Program-made: the position numbers and the translations under genes
Assembly: GCF_003071345.1 (NCBI RefSeq)
Contig: NZ_QCYK01000002.1
Coordinates: forward strand, 62,001 to 126,000
Direction: 5' to 3'
From: Chitinophaga parva
Lineage (GTDB): Bacteria; Bacteroidota; Bacteroidia; Chitinophagales; Chitinophagaceae
DNA length: 64,000 nt
The notes under the pieces: generated by a model
Seen by the model: the letters and a program-made list of their open reading frames with translations, nothing else
What the model was told of the DNA's origin: nothing
Databases searched by the model: none
In this document: positions 8,379 through 16,893 of the stretch, piece by piece
How the letters are laid out: the number at the start of each line of letters is the position of its first letter
Position numbering within the stretch: position 1 is the first letter of the stretch

Positions 8379-10151
8379 TTATTGGTTCCAGTTAGGGTTC
8401 TGCTTTAGGTTTTGGTTAAGCAGCAGTTCCTGTGTGGGGATGGGATAAAGATAATCCCGGTCTTCCCTGAACTTCTTGGGGATGTTGGCGTTCACAGTGA
8501 TGTTGCCGCCGCTCTCGCCGTTTTCCAGCACGATGTCTGTGCCCAGTTTCAGGTACTGTGGGCCGCTGCCGCTGGGCTGCGTGCCGGTGTAGATCACCAG
8601 GTCTACCTTACCGTCTCCGTCCAGGTCATAATTGCCGGTACCGGGGAAGTAAGCGCCTTTGAATACATCAGTAAGCAGGTGGCCTTCTTTCCAGCGCATG
8701 AGGTCATTCCAGCGGAAGCCTTCCATTACCAGCTCTATGCGGCGCTCCCGGCGGATCTCCAGGATCACACCTTTATTGGCGCCCGTTACGTTCGTGTACT
8801 GGCTGGCCAGGTAGGGATCGGGATTGGCGTTGGCGGCAGCCAGGTCCAGGTTTGGCATATCCACGCGGTCGCGCAGCAGCTTGATGGACTTGTTGACATC
8901 ATCCTGGGTCAGGGTGCCCAGTTCTGCTTTGGCTTCTGCATACACCAGCAGCACTTCCCCATAGCGGAAAATGGACAGGGGATTGTAGTTGCGGGTATAG
9001 GCATCGTCTGCGGTGCTGGTCACATATTTCACGATCTGGTAGCCAGTCATGGTGCCATTATACATGGGCGGTACGGTGAGCGTACTGTTTATACGCTTGT
9101 AGCCCGGTGTACGGATGGTCTGGGCCAGGCGGGGATCGCGGTTCTGGCATTCATCGTAGAACTGCATGGTGGCGTAGCCGGGTTTGTCCGTAAAGCGGCT
9201 GCCATCTTTCATCAGGTAACTGTTCACCAGCCGTTTTTCCATGCCCGGTTTACCATAAGAGGGCGTCAGCGTATAGTAGTTCACGTTATGAAACTTCTGC
9301 AGGCTGTTGCTGTACTGGCGGTAGAGGATCACCTCGTCCGTAACCGGGGTGAGGGAGGCAAAGAGATCGCGGTAAGATACAGCGGCAGTGGTGCGGTATA
9401 TCTTGTACACATTCAGGTTCATCAGCGTTTGCGCGGCATCTGCTGCCTGGCTCAGGAAGCGGTCTGCATCCGGCAGGTTGAACTCCCTGTGGTACTTGCG
9501 GAAAGTACCCTCAAACAGGCAGAGCCTTGCCTTCAGGGCCAGGGCCGTGTATTTGGTCACCTCGCCGGGGTCTTTGGTGGCAGGCAGGTGGGCAATGGCA
9601 TAATCAATATCTACCAGCACAGAATCCATCACCAGGGTGCGTGGATCGCGGGGGCGCGTCATTTGCGTAGTATCGCTGATGTCGAGGTAAGTGGAGTACC
9701 AAGGTACATCTCCAAAACGCTGCACCATGTTGGTGTAAAAATAGGCGCGGAAGAAATGGGCCTGTCCCGCATATTTATTGGCAATGGAAGTATCTATGCC
9801 GCCGCGGGTATAATTGGCCAGGAAATAATTGATGTTACGCAGGTTGGTCCATTTCCAATTGCCATCCGCAGCGGAGTTGGGCACTGTACGCGTACCATAC
9901 ACATTGTCTGCCACAGAGTTCTTCACCATGTTATCAATATCCTCGTTATACAGGCTGGTAAAGCCGTTGTTATCATTGTCCGCGTTCGGGAACATGGGAT
10001 CATAGAAAGAATGCACATAGAGTTGCAACTCATTCTCCGTGTTAAAACCATTGGCCGGTGAGATGGCCGACAAGGGCTGCCGGTCCAGGAATTTGGAACA
10101 GCTGCAAAGCAGCAGTACCAGCCCGGCGGCTATTTTCAGTTGATGTTTCAT
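8379..10151 (-). CDS. SusD/RagB-family outer-membrane nutrient-binding lipoprotein
   Basis: The protein is 590 aa from the ATG at 10151. A type II signal peptide (LVLLLCSC, acylated Cys at about residue 18) is followed by SKFLDRQPLSAISP, the usual SusD beginning, then by TPR-like helices (AGQAHFFRAYFYTNMVQRFGDVPW) and the C-terminal block ILEIRRERRIELVMEGFRWNDLMRWKEG. SusD proteins sit on the cell surface as lids over their SusC channel and capture ligand. It lies 19 bp downstream of its SusC partner. The ligand of this pair is not obvious: no glycoside hydrolase is adjacent, only a phosphatase. Confidence 0.95.
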   Translation of the reverse strand: MKHQLKIAAGLVLLLCSCSKFLDRQPLSAISPANGFNTENELQLYVHSFYDPMFPNADNDNNGFTSLYNEDIDNMVKNSVADNVYGTRTVPNSAADGNWKWTNLRNINYFLANYTRGGIDTSIANKYAGQAHFFRAYFYTNMVQRFGDVPWYSTYLDISDTTQMTRPRDPRTLVMDSVLVDIDYAIAHLPATKDPGEVTKYTALALKARLCLFEGTFRKYHREFNLPDADRFLSQAADAAQTLMNLNVYKIYRTTAAVSYRDLFASLTPVTDEVILYRQYSNSLQKFHNVNYYTLTPSYGKPGMEKRLVNSYLMKDGSRFTDKPGYATMQFYDECQNRDPRLAQTIRTPGYKRINSTLTVPPMYNGTMTGYQIVKYVTSTADDAYTRNYNPLSIFRYGEVLLVYAEAKAELGTLTQDDVNKSIKLLRDRVDMPNLDLAAANANPDPYLASQYTNVTGANKGVILEIRRERRIELVMEGFRWNDLMRWKEGHLLTDVFKGAYFPGTGNYDLDGDGKVDLVIYTGTQPSGSGPQYLKLGTDIVLENGESGGNITVNANIPKKFREDRDYLYPIPTQELLLNQNLKQNPNWNQ

Positions 10152-10170
10152 ACACATGCGATTGAAAGAA

Positions 10171-13100
10171 TTAGAAGGTGACGTTCAGGCCTACGGTGTA
10201 GGATTTGAAGAAAGGATACTCATGCCCGCTCTGGTCTGCAGCATCCGGGGTTACCTGCTCCGGGTCTATGTATTTTGTTTTAAGTGTGGTCCAGGTAAAC
10301 AGGTTGGAGCCGGTGGCATACACCCGCAGGTGCTGCATCTTCCAGCGGCGCACCAGGCCCTCGGGCAGGTTATAACCCAGCGTCAGGTTCTTCAGGCGCA
10401 CGTAGGCAATGTTCTGCAGGTATTTGTCATTGGCAAAGTAGAGCTCTCCTCCGGAGTTCAGCGCTTCATAACCTCTCAGCAGGGGGAAGTAGGAATCGGG
10501 GTGTTCCGGTGTCCAGATCTTGCTTTGAAAATCTTTCGGGATGAAGGAGTAGTAGGGACGGGTGTAAGGGCCCCAGAACTTACCGGCTTCCGAACCGGGA
10601 TACCAGTTCTGCTTACCAATGCCCTGGAACATGGCGGCGATGTCGAAATTGTTCCAGCTAAAGCCCATGCGCACCCCAAAAGAGTAGCGGGGCAGCTTGT
10701 TACCAATGCGCTTCAGGTCACCATGATTGGCAAGGGTGTTCTGGCCCTGGTTGATAATGCCGTCAGGTTTGCCGGTGACCGGGTCTGGCTGGTCTACAAA
10801 CTTCATATCGCCGGGGTGCAGTTTGCCCCACTCACCGGGCGAGCTTTGGATCTGCTTGTTCACATAGGCCTGGTTCACCTGGTAGTTGGCAATATCTGCA
10901 TCGTCCTTAAAGAAGCCATCCACGCCAAAGCCCCAGATCTCACCCAGTTGCTCACCTACGTAATGATTGCTCAGCAGCTTATTGGGATTATCAAACTTGG
11001 TGATCTTTGCCGTGTAATCAGAAAGCACTACGCCAAAGTTGTAACGGAAAGCCTTGCTGGCTATTTTGCCGCCATCTTCCCATGACAGGCTCAGGTCCCA
11101 GCCTTTGGTCACCAGGTCGCCGGCGTTCTGCGTGGGGGCGGTGGCGCCAAATACGGCAGGCACTGTTTTACCGGGGATCAGCATGTCCGATGTTTTGCGG
11201 GAATACACATCCACACTGGCCTGCAGGCGGTCCTGCAGGAAGGCTGCGTCAATGCCCCCGTCAATGGTGGCAGATTTTTCCCAGGTAAAGTTGGGAGAGA
11301 TGGGCGCCGGGGAACTGAGGGTCTGCACCTGCACCCCATTGTTGATCCAGTTGCTCAGGGAGCTGCTCAGCACCGGCACGTACGGATACAGCAGGGCCGT
11401 AGAAGTGGCACCGCCGGGGGCCTGGTTGCCCAGGGAGCCATAAGAACCGCGTACTTTCAGCGAGGAGACCACCTGCTTTACGCGCTTGAAGAAAGGCTCT
11501 TCACTCACGCGCCAGCCGGCAGATACGGAGGGAAAGAAACCAAAGCGGCGGTCTGCCGGGAAGCGGGAGCTGCCATCATAGCGGCCGTCCACTTCCAGTA
11601 AATATTTGTCGTTGTAATCATAGTTAATACGGCCAAAATAGCCCAGCAGCGCCCATTCTGCGGCATTGCCGCCTGCCTGTTGTGTGCCGGTGCCCAGGTC
11701 CAGCTGGTTCAGGTCTTCAGAGAGCAGGTTCTGGCGCATGCCGGTGTTGGTCTTGTACCGTTGCAGCTCCACGTTATAACCACCTATTGCTTTGAAGTGA
11801 TGCAGGTTGAAGCCTGTTTCATAAGTGGCAAACAGGTTCAGGGAGTGGTGCTGGTCCAGGTGGCTGTTATCATTGAGCTGGTCATACCCCAGGTACTGTA
11901 CCACGCCGGGATAAATGCTCCATGGGATCATGGTGCGGCGCTGGTAGTCGGAGTAAGGTGTCAGTTCATAGCTGTAGTTGCCCGTCAAATGGAGGCCTTT
12001 GGCCAGGCGTGCATCAAAGCCAAAGGTTTGCTGCAGGTCATAGTTGCGGGTGCCGCCTTTGGTCTTGCCATGCTGCAGGTCTGCAAAGATGCCGTTGCCA
12101 ATGTCGTAGTTGTTGAGGTACGTGCGATAGCTGTAAGTACCATCGGGGTTAGTAGGCGCATAAGCCGCCAGTGCATGCACCGAAAAGTTAAAATAGTTGG
12201 CGTTGTAGCCCCAGCCCGGGTACGTGTAGTCCTGTGCGGCAAACTGGGTGTTGCTGCTCAGGGTAAACCAGTCGGTCAGGTGGGCGTTGAACTTAGCGCG
12301 GAAGTTATAGTTATTGAAAACATCCTCGTTGCGGCTGTACATGCCTTTCTGCTGGTAGTAGCGGCCAGACACATAATAGTCCACTTTTTCGTTACCACCG
12401 CTTACATCCAGGCTGTGTTCCATGGAAGGCAGGTTGTTGCGGAACAGCCAGTGCCACCAGTCGGTGCTGGCGTAGTACACGTACTGGTCTTTGCCATTGC
12501 GGTTCTGGATGGTTACAGATGGCAGGCTTTTATCTGTCTGACGCGCTTTCAGCGCGGCATAGTCATCCTGGTTATACCCGCTGTACGATGTACCATTGTG
12601 ACGGCTGAAGGCCTGGTCTACCAGTGTAATATCGTCATACCCGTCCGTGATAAAATCATCACTGGTGGTCATGCGCTGTATGCCAAAATTAGCACCGTAG
12701 TTCACCCGCAGTTTTCCCTGGCGGGAGCGCTTGGTGGTAATGAGCACCACACCAAATGCGCCACGGGCACCATAAATGGCGGAGGATGCGGCGTCTTTCA
12801 GCACAGACACGCTTTCCACGTCGCGGGGGTTGAGGTAGGCCGTGTTGCCCGGTACGCCGTCAATGAGGATAAGGGGTGTACCGCTGTTGTTATTCACAGA
12901 AGCATACCCGCGCACGTTGAACTTGGGCGTGGCGCCGGGGTGGCCGTCTGCGAAAGTGATGTTCAGGTTGGGGATCACGCCCTGCAGGCCGGTACCAATG
13001 TTGGACATAGGACGGTCCTGCAGTACTTCGGAGCCCACCTGGGTAACGGCGCCGGTAAGGTTCACTTTCTTCTGGGTGCCGTAACCTACTACCACGATGT

Positions 13101-13461
13101 CACTGATATTAGACGCAGTGGCGTGCATGCGGATGAGCAGTGCGTTCTTGTCGCCGGGCCTTACCAGGTAATGGTGAATGGGCTCAGCGACAAAGCCCAC
13201 GTAGCGGGCGGAGAAATCGTAGCTGCTGTCGGCAGCAAGGTTGCTCACTACGAAGAGGCCTTTTTCATTGGTGCTGGTATTTTGCACCATACGGCCGGAG
13301 GGGGTGGTTACCACGATGGTGGCGCCAGGGAGGGTTTCTCCCTTGTCTGTCACCACCGAGCCCTTTACCTGTGCACTTTGCTGCGCGTGCAGTGGCAGGG
13401 CAAAACCCAGCAGGAGGGCGGCTATGCCCCCGTACTTTTTGACGTTGTAGAAGTAATGCAT
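10171..13461 (-). CDS. SusC/RagA-family TonB-linked outer-membrane transporter
   Basis: A 1096-aa protein. The signal peptide ends at LPLHAQ. An N-terminal carboxypeptidase-regulatory-like beta domain follows (VKGSVVTDKGETLPGATIVV, about residues 31-115), then the TonB-box/plug start DIVVVGYGTQKKVNLTGAVTQV, the SusC signature LKDAASSAIYGARGAFGVVLITTK, and a long C-terminal beta barrel ending in an aromatic residue (VGLNVTF). It imports large ligands with TonB energy, together with the SusD protein encoded 19 bp downstream. The genes for an ECF sigma factor and a FecR anti-sigma lie directly upstream on the same strand. No STN signalling domain precedes the regulatory-like domain, which is odd for a FecR-coupled receptor. 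Confidence 0.95.
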   Translation of the reverse strand: MHYFYNVKKYGGIAALLLGFALPLHAQQSAQVKGSVVTDKGETLPGATIVVTTPSGRMVQNTSTNEKGLFVVSNLAADSSYDFSARYVGFVAEPIHHYLVRPGDKNALLIRMHATASNISDIVVVGYGTQKKVNLTGAVTQVGSEVLQDRPMSNIGTGLQGVIPNLNITFADGHPGATPKFNVRGYASVNNNSGTPLILIDGVPGNTAYLNPRDVESVSVLKDAASSAIYGARGAFGVVLITTKRSRQGKLRVNYGANFGIQRMTTSDDFITDGYDDITLVDQAFSRHNGTSYSGYNQDDYAALKARQTDKSLPSVTIQNRNGKDQYVYYASTDWWHWLFRNNLPSMEHSLDVSGGNEKVDYYVSGRYYQQKGMYSRNEDVFNNYNFRAKFNAHLTDWFTLSSNTQFAAQDYTYPGWGYNANYFNFSVHALAAYAPTNPDGTYSYRTYLNNYDIGNGIFADLQHGKTKGGTRNYDLQQTFGFDARLAKGLHLTGNYSYELTPYSDYQRRTMIPWSIYPGVVQYLGYDQLNDNSHLDQHHSLNLFATYETGFNLHHFKAIGGYNVELQRYKTNTGMRQNLLSEDLNQLDLGTGTQQAGGNAAEWALLGYFGRINYDYNDKYLLEVDGRYDGSSRFPADRRFGFFPSVSAGWRVSEEPFFKRVKQVVSSLKVRGSYGSLGNQAPGGATSTALLYPYVPVLSSSLSNWINNGVQVQTLSSPAPISPNFTWEKSATIDGGIDAAFLQDRLQASVDVYSRKTSDMLIPGKTVPAVFGATAPTQNAGDLVTKGWDLSLSWEDGGKIASKAFRYNFGVVLSDYTAKITKFDNPNKLLSNHYVGEQLGEIWGFGVDGFFKDDADIANYQVNQAYVNKQIQSSPGEWGKLHPGDMKFVDQPDPVTGKPDGIINQGQNTLANHGDLKRIGNKLPRYSFGVRMGFSWNNFDIAAMFQGIGKQNWYPGSEAGKFWGPYTRPYYSFIPKDFQSKIWTPEHPDSYFPLLRGYEALNSGGELYFANDKYLQNIAYVRLKNLTLGYNLPEGLVRRWKMQHLRVYATGSNLFTWTTLKTKYIDPEQVTPDAADQSGHEYPFFKSYTVGLNVTF

Positions 13462-13538
13462 ACAAGTGAAGTTTTAGGCAATAGAAAGCCTGCACGCCTT
13501 TCCAGGCGGGTGTTTGGACAATCTATGTTCCCAGGACT

Positions 13539-14603
13539 TTAGTTTGATTTTTTGATGATGATCCGGTTGTCCTGCCATTGATAGGTCAGGTCGTCAATGT
13601 TGCAGATCACGTTAATGATGGTTTCCAGGTCGTCTGTGGGCAGGAAGGTGCCGGTAAATGCCAGTTGGTCTGCGCCCGCCTGCGCGTATTCGATCTTCAC
13701 ACCAAAGCGCCTGCCAATGCGGTCAAACACCTGGTCCAGCCGCTCTCCGGAGAATGACAGGGGCTGCAGCGCCATGCCTTCATTGCCGGTGGAAGGAGCT
13801 TTTGGTACCTCGATGGTGCTGCTGCCCGCGCTGCGCGTTACCTGTACGTTGCTAAGCTGGTCATCTACCACACATTCCTGGCCGGGGTGGAGGTAAATGG
13901 CCTGGAGCCTTGCATTGCGCTGGCTGGAACGTACTACCACCCGGCCTTCCAGCAGTTGTACCCGCACAGTGGTACTGCTTTGTTGCGTGGTGAGGGTGAA
14001 CGTGGTGCCCAGCGCTGTAACGCCTATGCCTTTTGCATAAGCAGTAAAGGGCAGTCCTGCATTGCGCGCCACTTTGAACTGGCCTTTGCCTTCCAGGTAT
14101 ACATCGCGCGTGTTACTACCCGGTGTGCTGCGGCCCATGTGCAAAGGATAACGGATGTAGGAGCCGGGATACAGGATGGCCACGGAGCTATCGGGCAGCG
14201 TGTATTGCTGCGGCGTGCCCTTGCGGTTGATAAGCCCGGCCCACTGGATAGCAGGTGCCGGCTTTACGGCTGGTTTTATGGCTTGCTGTGCTACCGGTGT
14301 GGCGGGTTGGGTAAACCGGTTGTACCCCAATGCCACCACAATAGCCAGCGAGGCGGCAATAGCGGCGCGGCTTACATAATACATGAACGCTTTGCGGGGG
14401 CGTGTGTGTGTGTGCACGTAAGCCCGCATGCGTGCGGATGCATTGCCCGCCAGGGCGGTTTCACCGTCTGTCTGTGCCCACGCTTCGCGGAGCAAGGGAT
14501 GTTCCGGGTGTTGCTGCAGGTATTCCGCAACGGCTGCTGCTTCTGCAGGATCACATTGCCCCTGTAAAAACTTTTCAATCTGCTCGTCTGGAATCTGCTG
14601 CAT
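13539..14603 (-). CDS. FecR-family anti-sigma factor
   Basis: A 354-aa inner-membrane protein. Residues 1-70 are cytoplasmic (IEKFLQGQCDPAEAAAVAEYL, the sigma-binding part). A single membrane segment spans about residues 76-95 (VSRAAIAASLAIVVALGY). The periplasmic FecR domain runs about 130-250 (QQYTLPDSSVAILYPGSYIRYP ... EGKGQFKVA). The C-terminal DUF4974/STN-like domain is LSFSGERLDQVFDRIGRRFGV...GTFLPTDDLETIINVI. FecR proteins hold their sigma factor inactive until the outer-membrane receptor signals ligand. It lies between the sigma gene (78-bp gap) and the SusC gene. Confidence 0.95.
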   Translation of the reverse strand: MQQIPDEQIEKFLQGQCDPAEAAAVAEYLQQHPEHPLLREAWAQTDGETALAGNASARMRAYVHTHTRPRKAFMYYVSRAAIAASLAIVVALGYNRFTQPATPVAQQAIKPAVKPAPAIQWAGLINRKGTPQQYTLPDSSVAILYPGSYIRYPLHMGRSTPGSNTRDVYLEGKGQFKVARNAGLPFTAYAKGIGVTALGTTFTLTTQQSSTTVRVQLLEGRVVVRSSQRNARLQAIYLHPGQECVVDDQLSNVQVTRSAGSSTIEVPKAPSTGNEGMALQPLSFSGERLDQVFDRIGRRFGVKIEYAQAGADQLAFTGTFLPTDDLETIINVICNIDDLTYQWQDNRIIIKKSN

Positions 14604-14681
14604 GAAGTGTGTGACTTGGAAAAACGATCTGGTTTTGAAACTATATACAACTGGTCATGGGCTTTCCCCTGCTCTTAACAT

Positions 14682-15278
14682 TTAGTTAATATGGGAAATG
14701 GCATCATTGGGCCGGGCATCGCATGTGGCGGGCATTTGCGCGTTGAGGGCGCCCAGCAGCCATACCAGGGGGATCAACTTTTTCATGGCGCGTATAGCTT
14801 TAAGGATATGGTCCTCCACGGTTTTTACAGATACAGAAAGCTGGTCAGCTATTTCTTTGTTACTATAGCCATGTACCAGGCGGAGGATGAGCACCCGCTG
14901 CCGCACGGGAGGCAGGTGCACCAAAGCCGCTTCCAGCTGATCTTTGCGGGCAAAACGTTCATCGGGGTCTGTATACGGCTCCAGGGGATATTGCAGGGAA
15001 ATGTGGGTCTTGTATTCTTTTTCCGTAGCCAGCTTGCGGAAATGATTAATGAGCAGGCTATGGGCCATCACAAAAAGCTGCTTGTCCAAAGAGTGCTCTT
15101 CAGACAAGGTGCTCCTATACTGCCAGAGGCGGATAAAACATTGCTGAGTAAGGTCTTCCGCAGTGTTATGTAACTGCACACGCTTCAGAAAAAAGCGGAA
15201 CACCTTGATGTGCAGGAGCTGGTAGGCCTCGTCGAAAGCAGCATAATTTCCATTCCTGATCTCAGTAACGCTGTGCAT
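14682..15278 (-). CDS. ECF RNA polymerase sigma factor (FecI-like)
   Basis: The protein is 198 aa from the ATG at 15278 (MHSVTEIRNGNYAAFDEAY); a longer frame to 15302 starts in sequence unlike sigma factors. Region 2 is visible in RFFLKRVQLHNTAEDLTQQCFIRLW. Region 4, with its helix-turn-helix, is VHLPPVRQRVLILRLVHGYSNKEIADQLSVSVKTVEDHILKAI. The C-terminal tail (LIPLVWLLGAL) is hydrophobic, as in many Bacteroidota ECF factors. It is the first gene of the sigma-FecR-SusC-SusD unit, so it most likely directs transcription of its own receptor operon. Confidence 0.95.
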   Translation of the reverse strand: MHSVTEIRNGNYAAFDEAYQLLHIKVFRFFLKRVQLHNTAEDLTQQCFIRLWQYRSTLSEEHSLDKQLFVMAHSLLINHFRKLATEKEYKTHISLQYPLEPYTDPDERFARKDQLEAALVHLPPVRQRVLILRLVHGYSNKEIADQLSVSVKTVEDHILKAIRAMKKLIPLVWLLGALNAQMPATCDARPNDAISHIN

Positions 15279-15372
15279 ACGGTTTTGGCATTGGCCGGCC
15301 AAAGTAAAACACCTGCACTGCTTTTTCAGGGGAAGGGGCAGAAGTTAATGAAAAGGTAAAATACCTATTATG

Positions 15373-15388
15373 TACGAAATGTTTCGTA
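15373..15388. promoter_or_regulatory. Perfect palindrome upstream of the serine hydrolase: operator candidate
   Basis: TACGAAA and TTTCGTA are separated by the dinucleotide TG, a 16-bp dyad ending 10 bases before the ATG at 15399. The position would block transcription start or early elongation. The outer TAC...GTA half-sites recall BlaI/MecI-type operators, but no such repressor is encoded in the window, so the regulator is unknown. Confidence 0.5.
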
Positions 15389-15398
15389 GATTACTGTT

Positions 15399-16853
15399 AT
15401 GAGATACATCTTGTTTGTTTGCTGCTGCGTGCAGCTATGCGCAGGCCATGCCCGGGGGCAGGACAACCTCCCTGCCCCTGACGCGGGGGCCGTTTCAGCG
15501 AAGGGGTATTACAACCTCTTTGCCAGCCACCCCATCCATGGTGTGGTGCTCATTGCAGAACAGGGGCACATCATCGTCCAGCAGGGGTTTGGGCACCAGG
15601 TTGGAGATGCCTTCCAGCTCGGCTCCATATCCAAATCCTTTACCGCACTGGCAGTGCTCCAACTGGCGGCACGCCGGCAAATCTCGGTGCAGGACCCCCT
15701 GGTGAAGTATTTCCCGGATTTCCCATTCCCCGGCATCACCATACGGCACCTGCTCACCCATACCTCCGGTCTGCCGGATAAGGAAGAATTATTTTTCCCC
15801 CTCATTGAAAAAGATAGCACCCGCCGCTTTTACAATGAAGACATTATACCTGCGTTAAGGGGCCACCAGCTTGCCTTTGCGCCCGGGAGCAACTGGCGGT
15901 ACAATAATGTAGGCTACGCGTTACTGGCTTCCCTGGTAGCACGGGTAAGTGGTATGGCCTTTGGCCAATACCTGCACCGCTATGTCTTTACTCCCGCGGG
16001 CATGACACATACTTACCTGTTGGATAGCACCCGGATGGTGCCGGGCTACCTGGTGCGCCACCATTACCTCGGCGATATGGAGAGCATTTACCAGAGTAAA
16101 AAGGTAAGGCCCTGGACATACAACCTGCGCTGGCTGCAGGGACCTACAAACGTAGTGAGCACAGCGCAGGACCTGTTGAAATATGACCAGGCACTTTCCA
16201 CGCACCGCTTGCTCAGGGCCGATCCCTGCGTTCCGCTCACGGCCGCACAGCCGGGCGAATTTGGGCCCGCCGCTTACGGTTACGGATGGTTTATACCGGT
16301 AGACACCAGCGCCGGCAAAGTGGCCATGCACACGGGAAAAGAGCCGGGAGCATTCAGTTTTTTCTGGAGGGATATTACGCACCGCCGGGTGGTGGTGCTG
16401 CTGGATGATTATGAAAGCCCGGATTTTGGGGATGCCTGTAGGGGCAGTGTAAACCTGCTCTCCGGTCGTCCATATTTTCCGGAAGCAGACCATGGCAGGC
16501 AGTCGCTTTTTCTGCCTTATGTCCAGAAGCTTTACCGGGAGGGCATAAATACGGCAACCGTATTTTTTAATGAGCACCGTGCAGACACTGCACACTATAT
16601 TGCCACGGAGTGGGAGCTGAATGCACTGGGGTTGGAATTACTGGAGGATGGGCATAACGCGGCTGCCACAGAAGCGCTGAAACTGGCCACCCTGCTGTAC
16701 CCCGGGAGCTGGAACACCTATGACAGTTATGGTAAGGCCCTGCTGCAAAGCGGAGACACTGCTAACGCTGTGCGCATGTACGAAAAATCTGTGACAATGT
16801 TTCCCGGCAATGAGCCGGCAAAGAAGATCCTGGCCGTGTTGAAAAGCCGGTAA
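15399..16853 (+). CDS. Exported serine hydrolase, beta-lactamase/PBP4-like, with C-terminal TPR
   Basis: A 484-aa protein with a signal peptide (MRYILFVCCCVQLCAG...). The class C beta-lactamase fold shows the nucleophile motif SISK at residues 76-79 (SxxK), YNN at 168-170 (the YxN motif) and a later HTGKEPGAF segment in the position of the KTG/HTG motif. Residues after about 400 form TPR-like helices (NTYDSYGKALLQSGDTANAVRMYEKSVTMFPGN), a common fusion in Bacteroidota. Such proteins are usually D-aminopeptidases, esterases or penicillin-binding-like hydrolases and not resistance enzymes. It is divergent from the ECF sigma gene and stands alone downstream of a palindromic operator candidate. 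Confidence 0.9.
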   Translation: MRYILFVCCCVQLCAGHARGQDNLPAPDAGAVSAKGYYNLFASHPIHGVVLIAEQGHIIVQQGFGHQVGDAFQLGSISKSFTALAVLQLAARRQISVQDPLVKYFPDFPFPGITIRHLLTHTSGLPDKEELFFPLIEKDSTRRFYNEDIIPALRGHQLAFAPGSNWRYNNVGYALLASLVARVSGMAFGQYLHRYVFTPAGMTHTYLLDSTRMVPGYLVRHHYLGDMESIYQSKKVRPWTYNLRWLQGPTNVVSTAQDLLKYDQALSTHRLLRADPCVPLTAAQPGEFGPAAYGYGWFIPVDTSAGKVAMHTGKEPGAFSFFWRDITHRRVVVLLDDYESPDFGDACRGSVNLLSGRPYFPEADHGRQSLFLPYVQKLYREGINTATVFFNEHRADTAHYIATEWELNALGLELLEDGHNAAATEALKLATLLYPGSWNTYDSYGKALLQSGDTANAVRMYEKSVTMFPGNEPAKKILAVLKSR

Positions 16854-16893
16854 GCCCTTGCCAGGCCTGCATTGCCCGGCGTAGGGCCATTGG

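Noticed and set aside
15399..16853. True antibiotic-resistance beta-lactamase
   Set aside because: The C-terminal TPR fusion and overall sequence fit the broad serine-hydrolase/PBP4-like group; SxxK and YxN are shared by all of them and do not indicate resistance.
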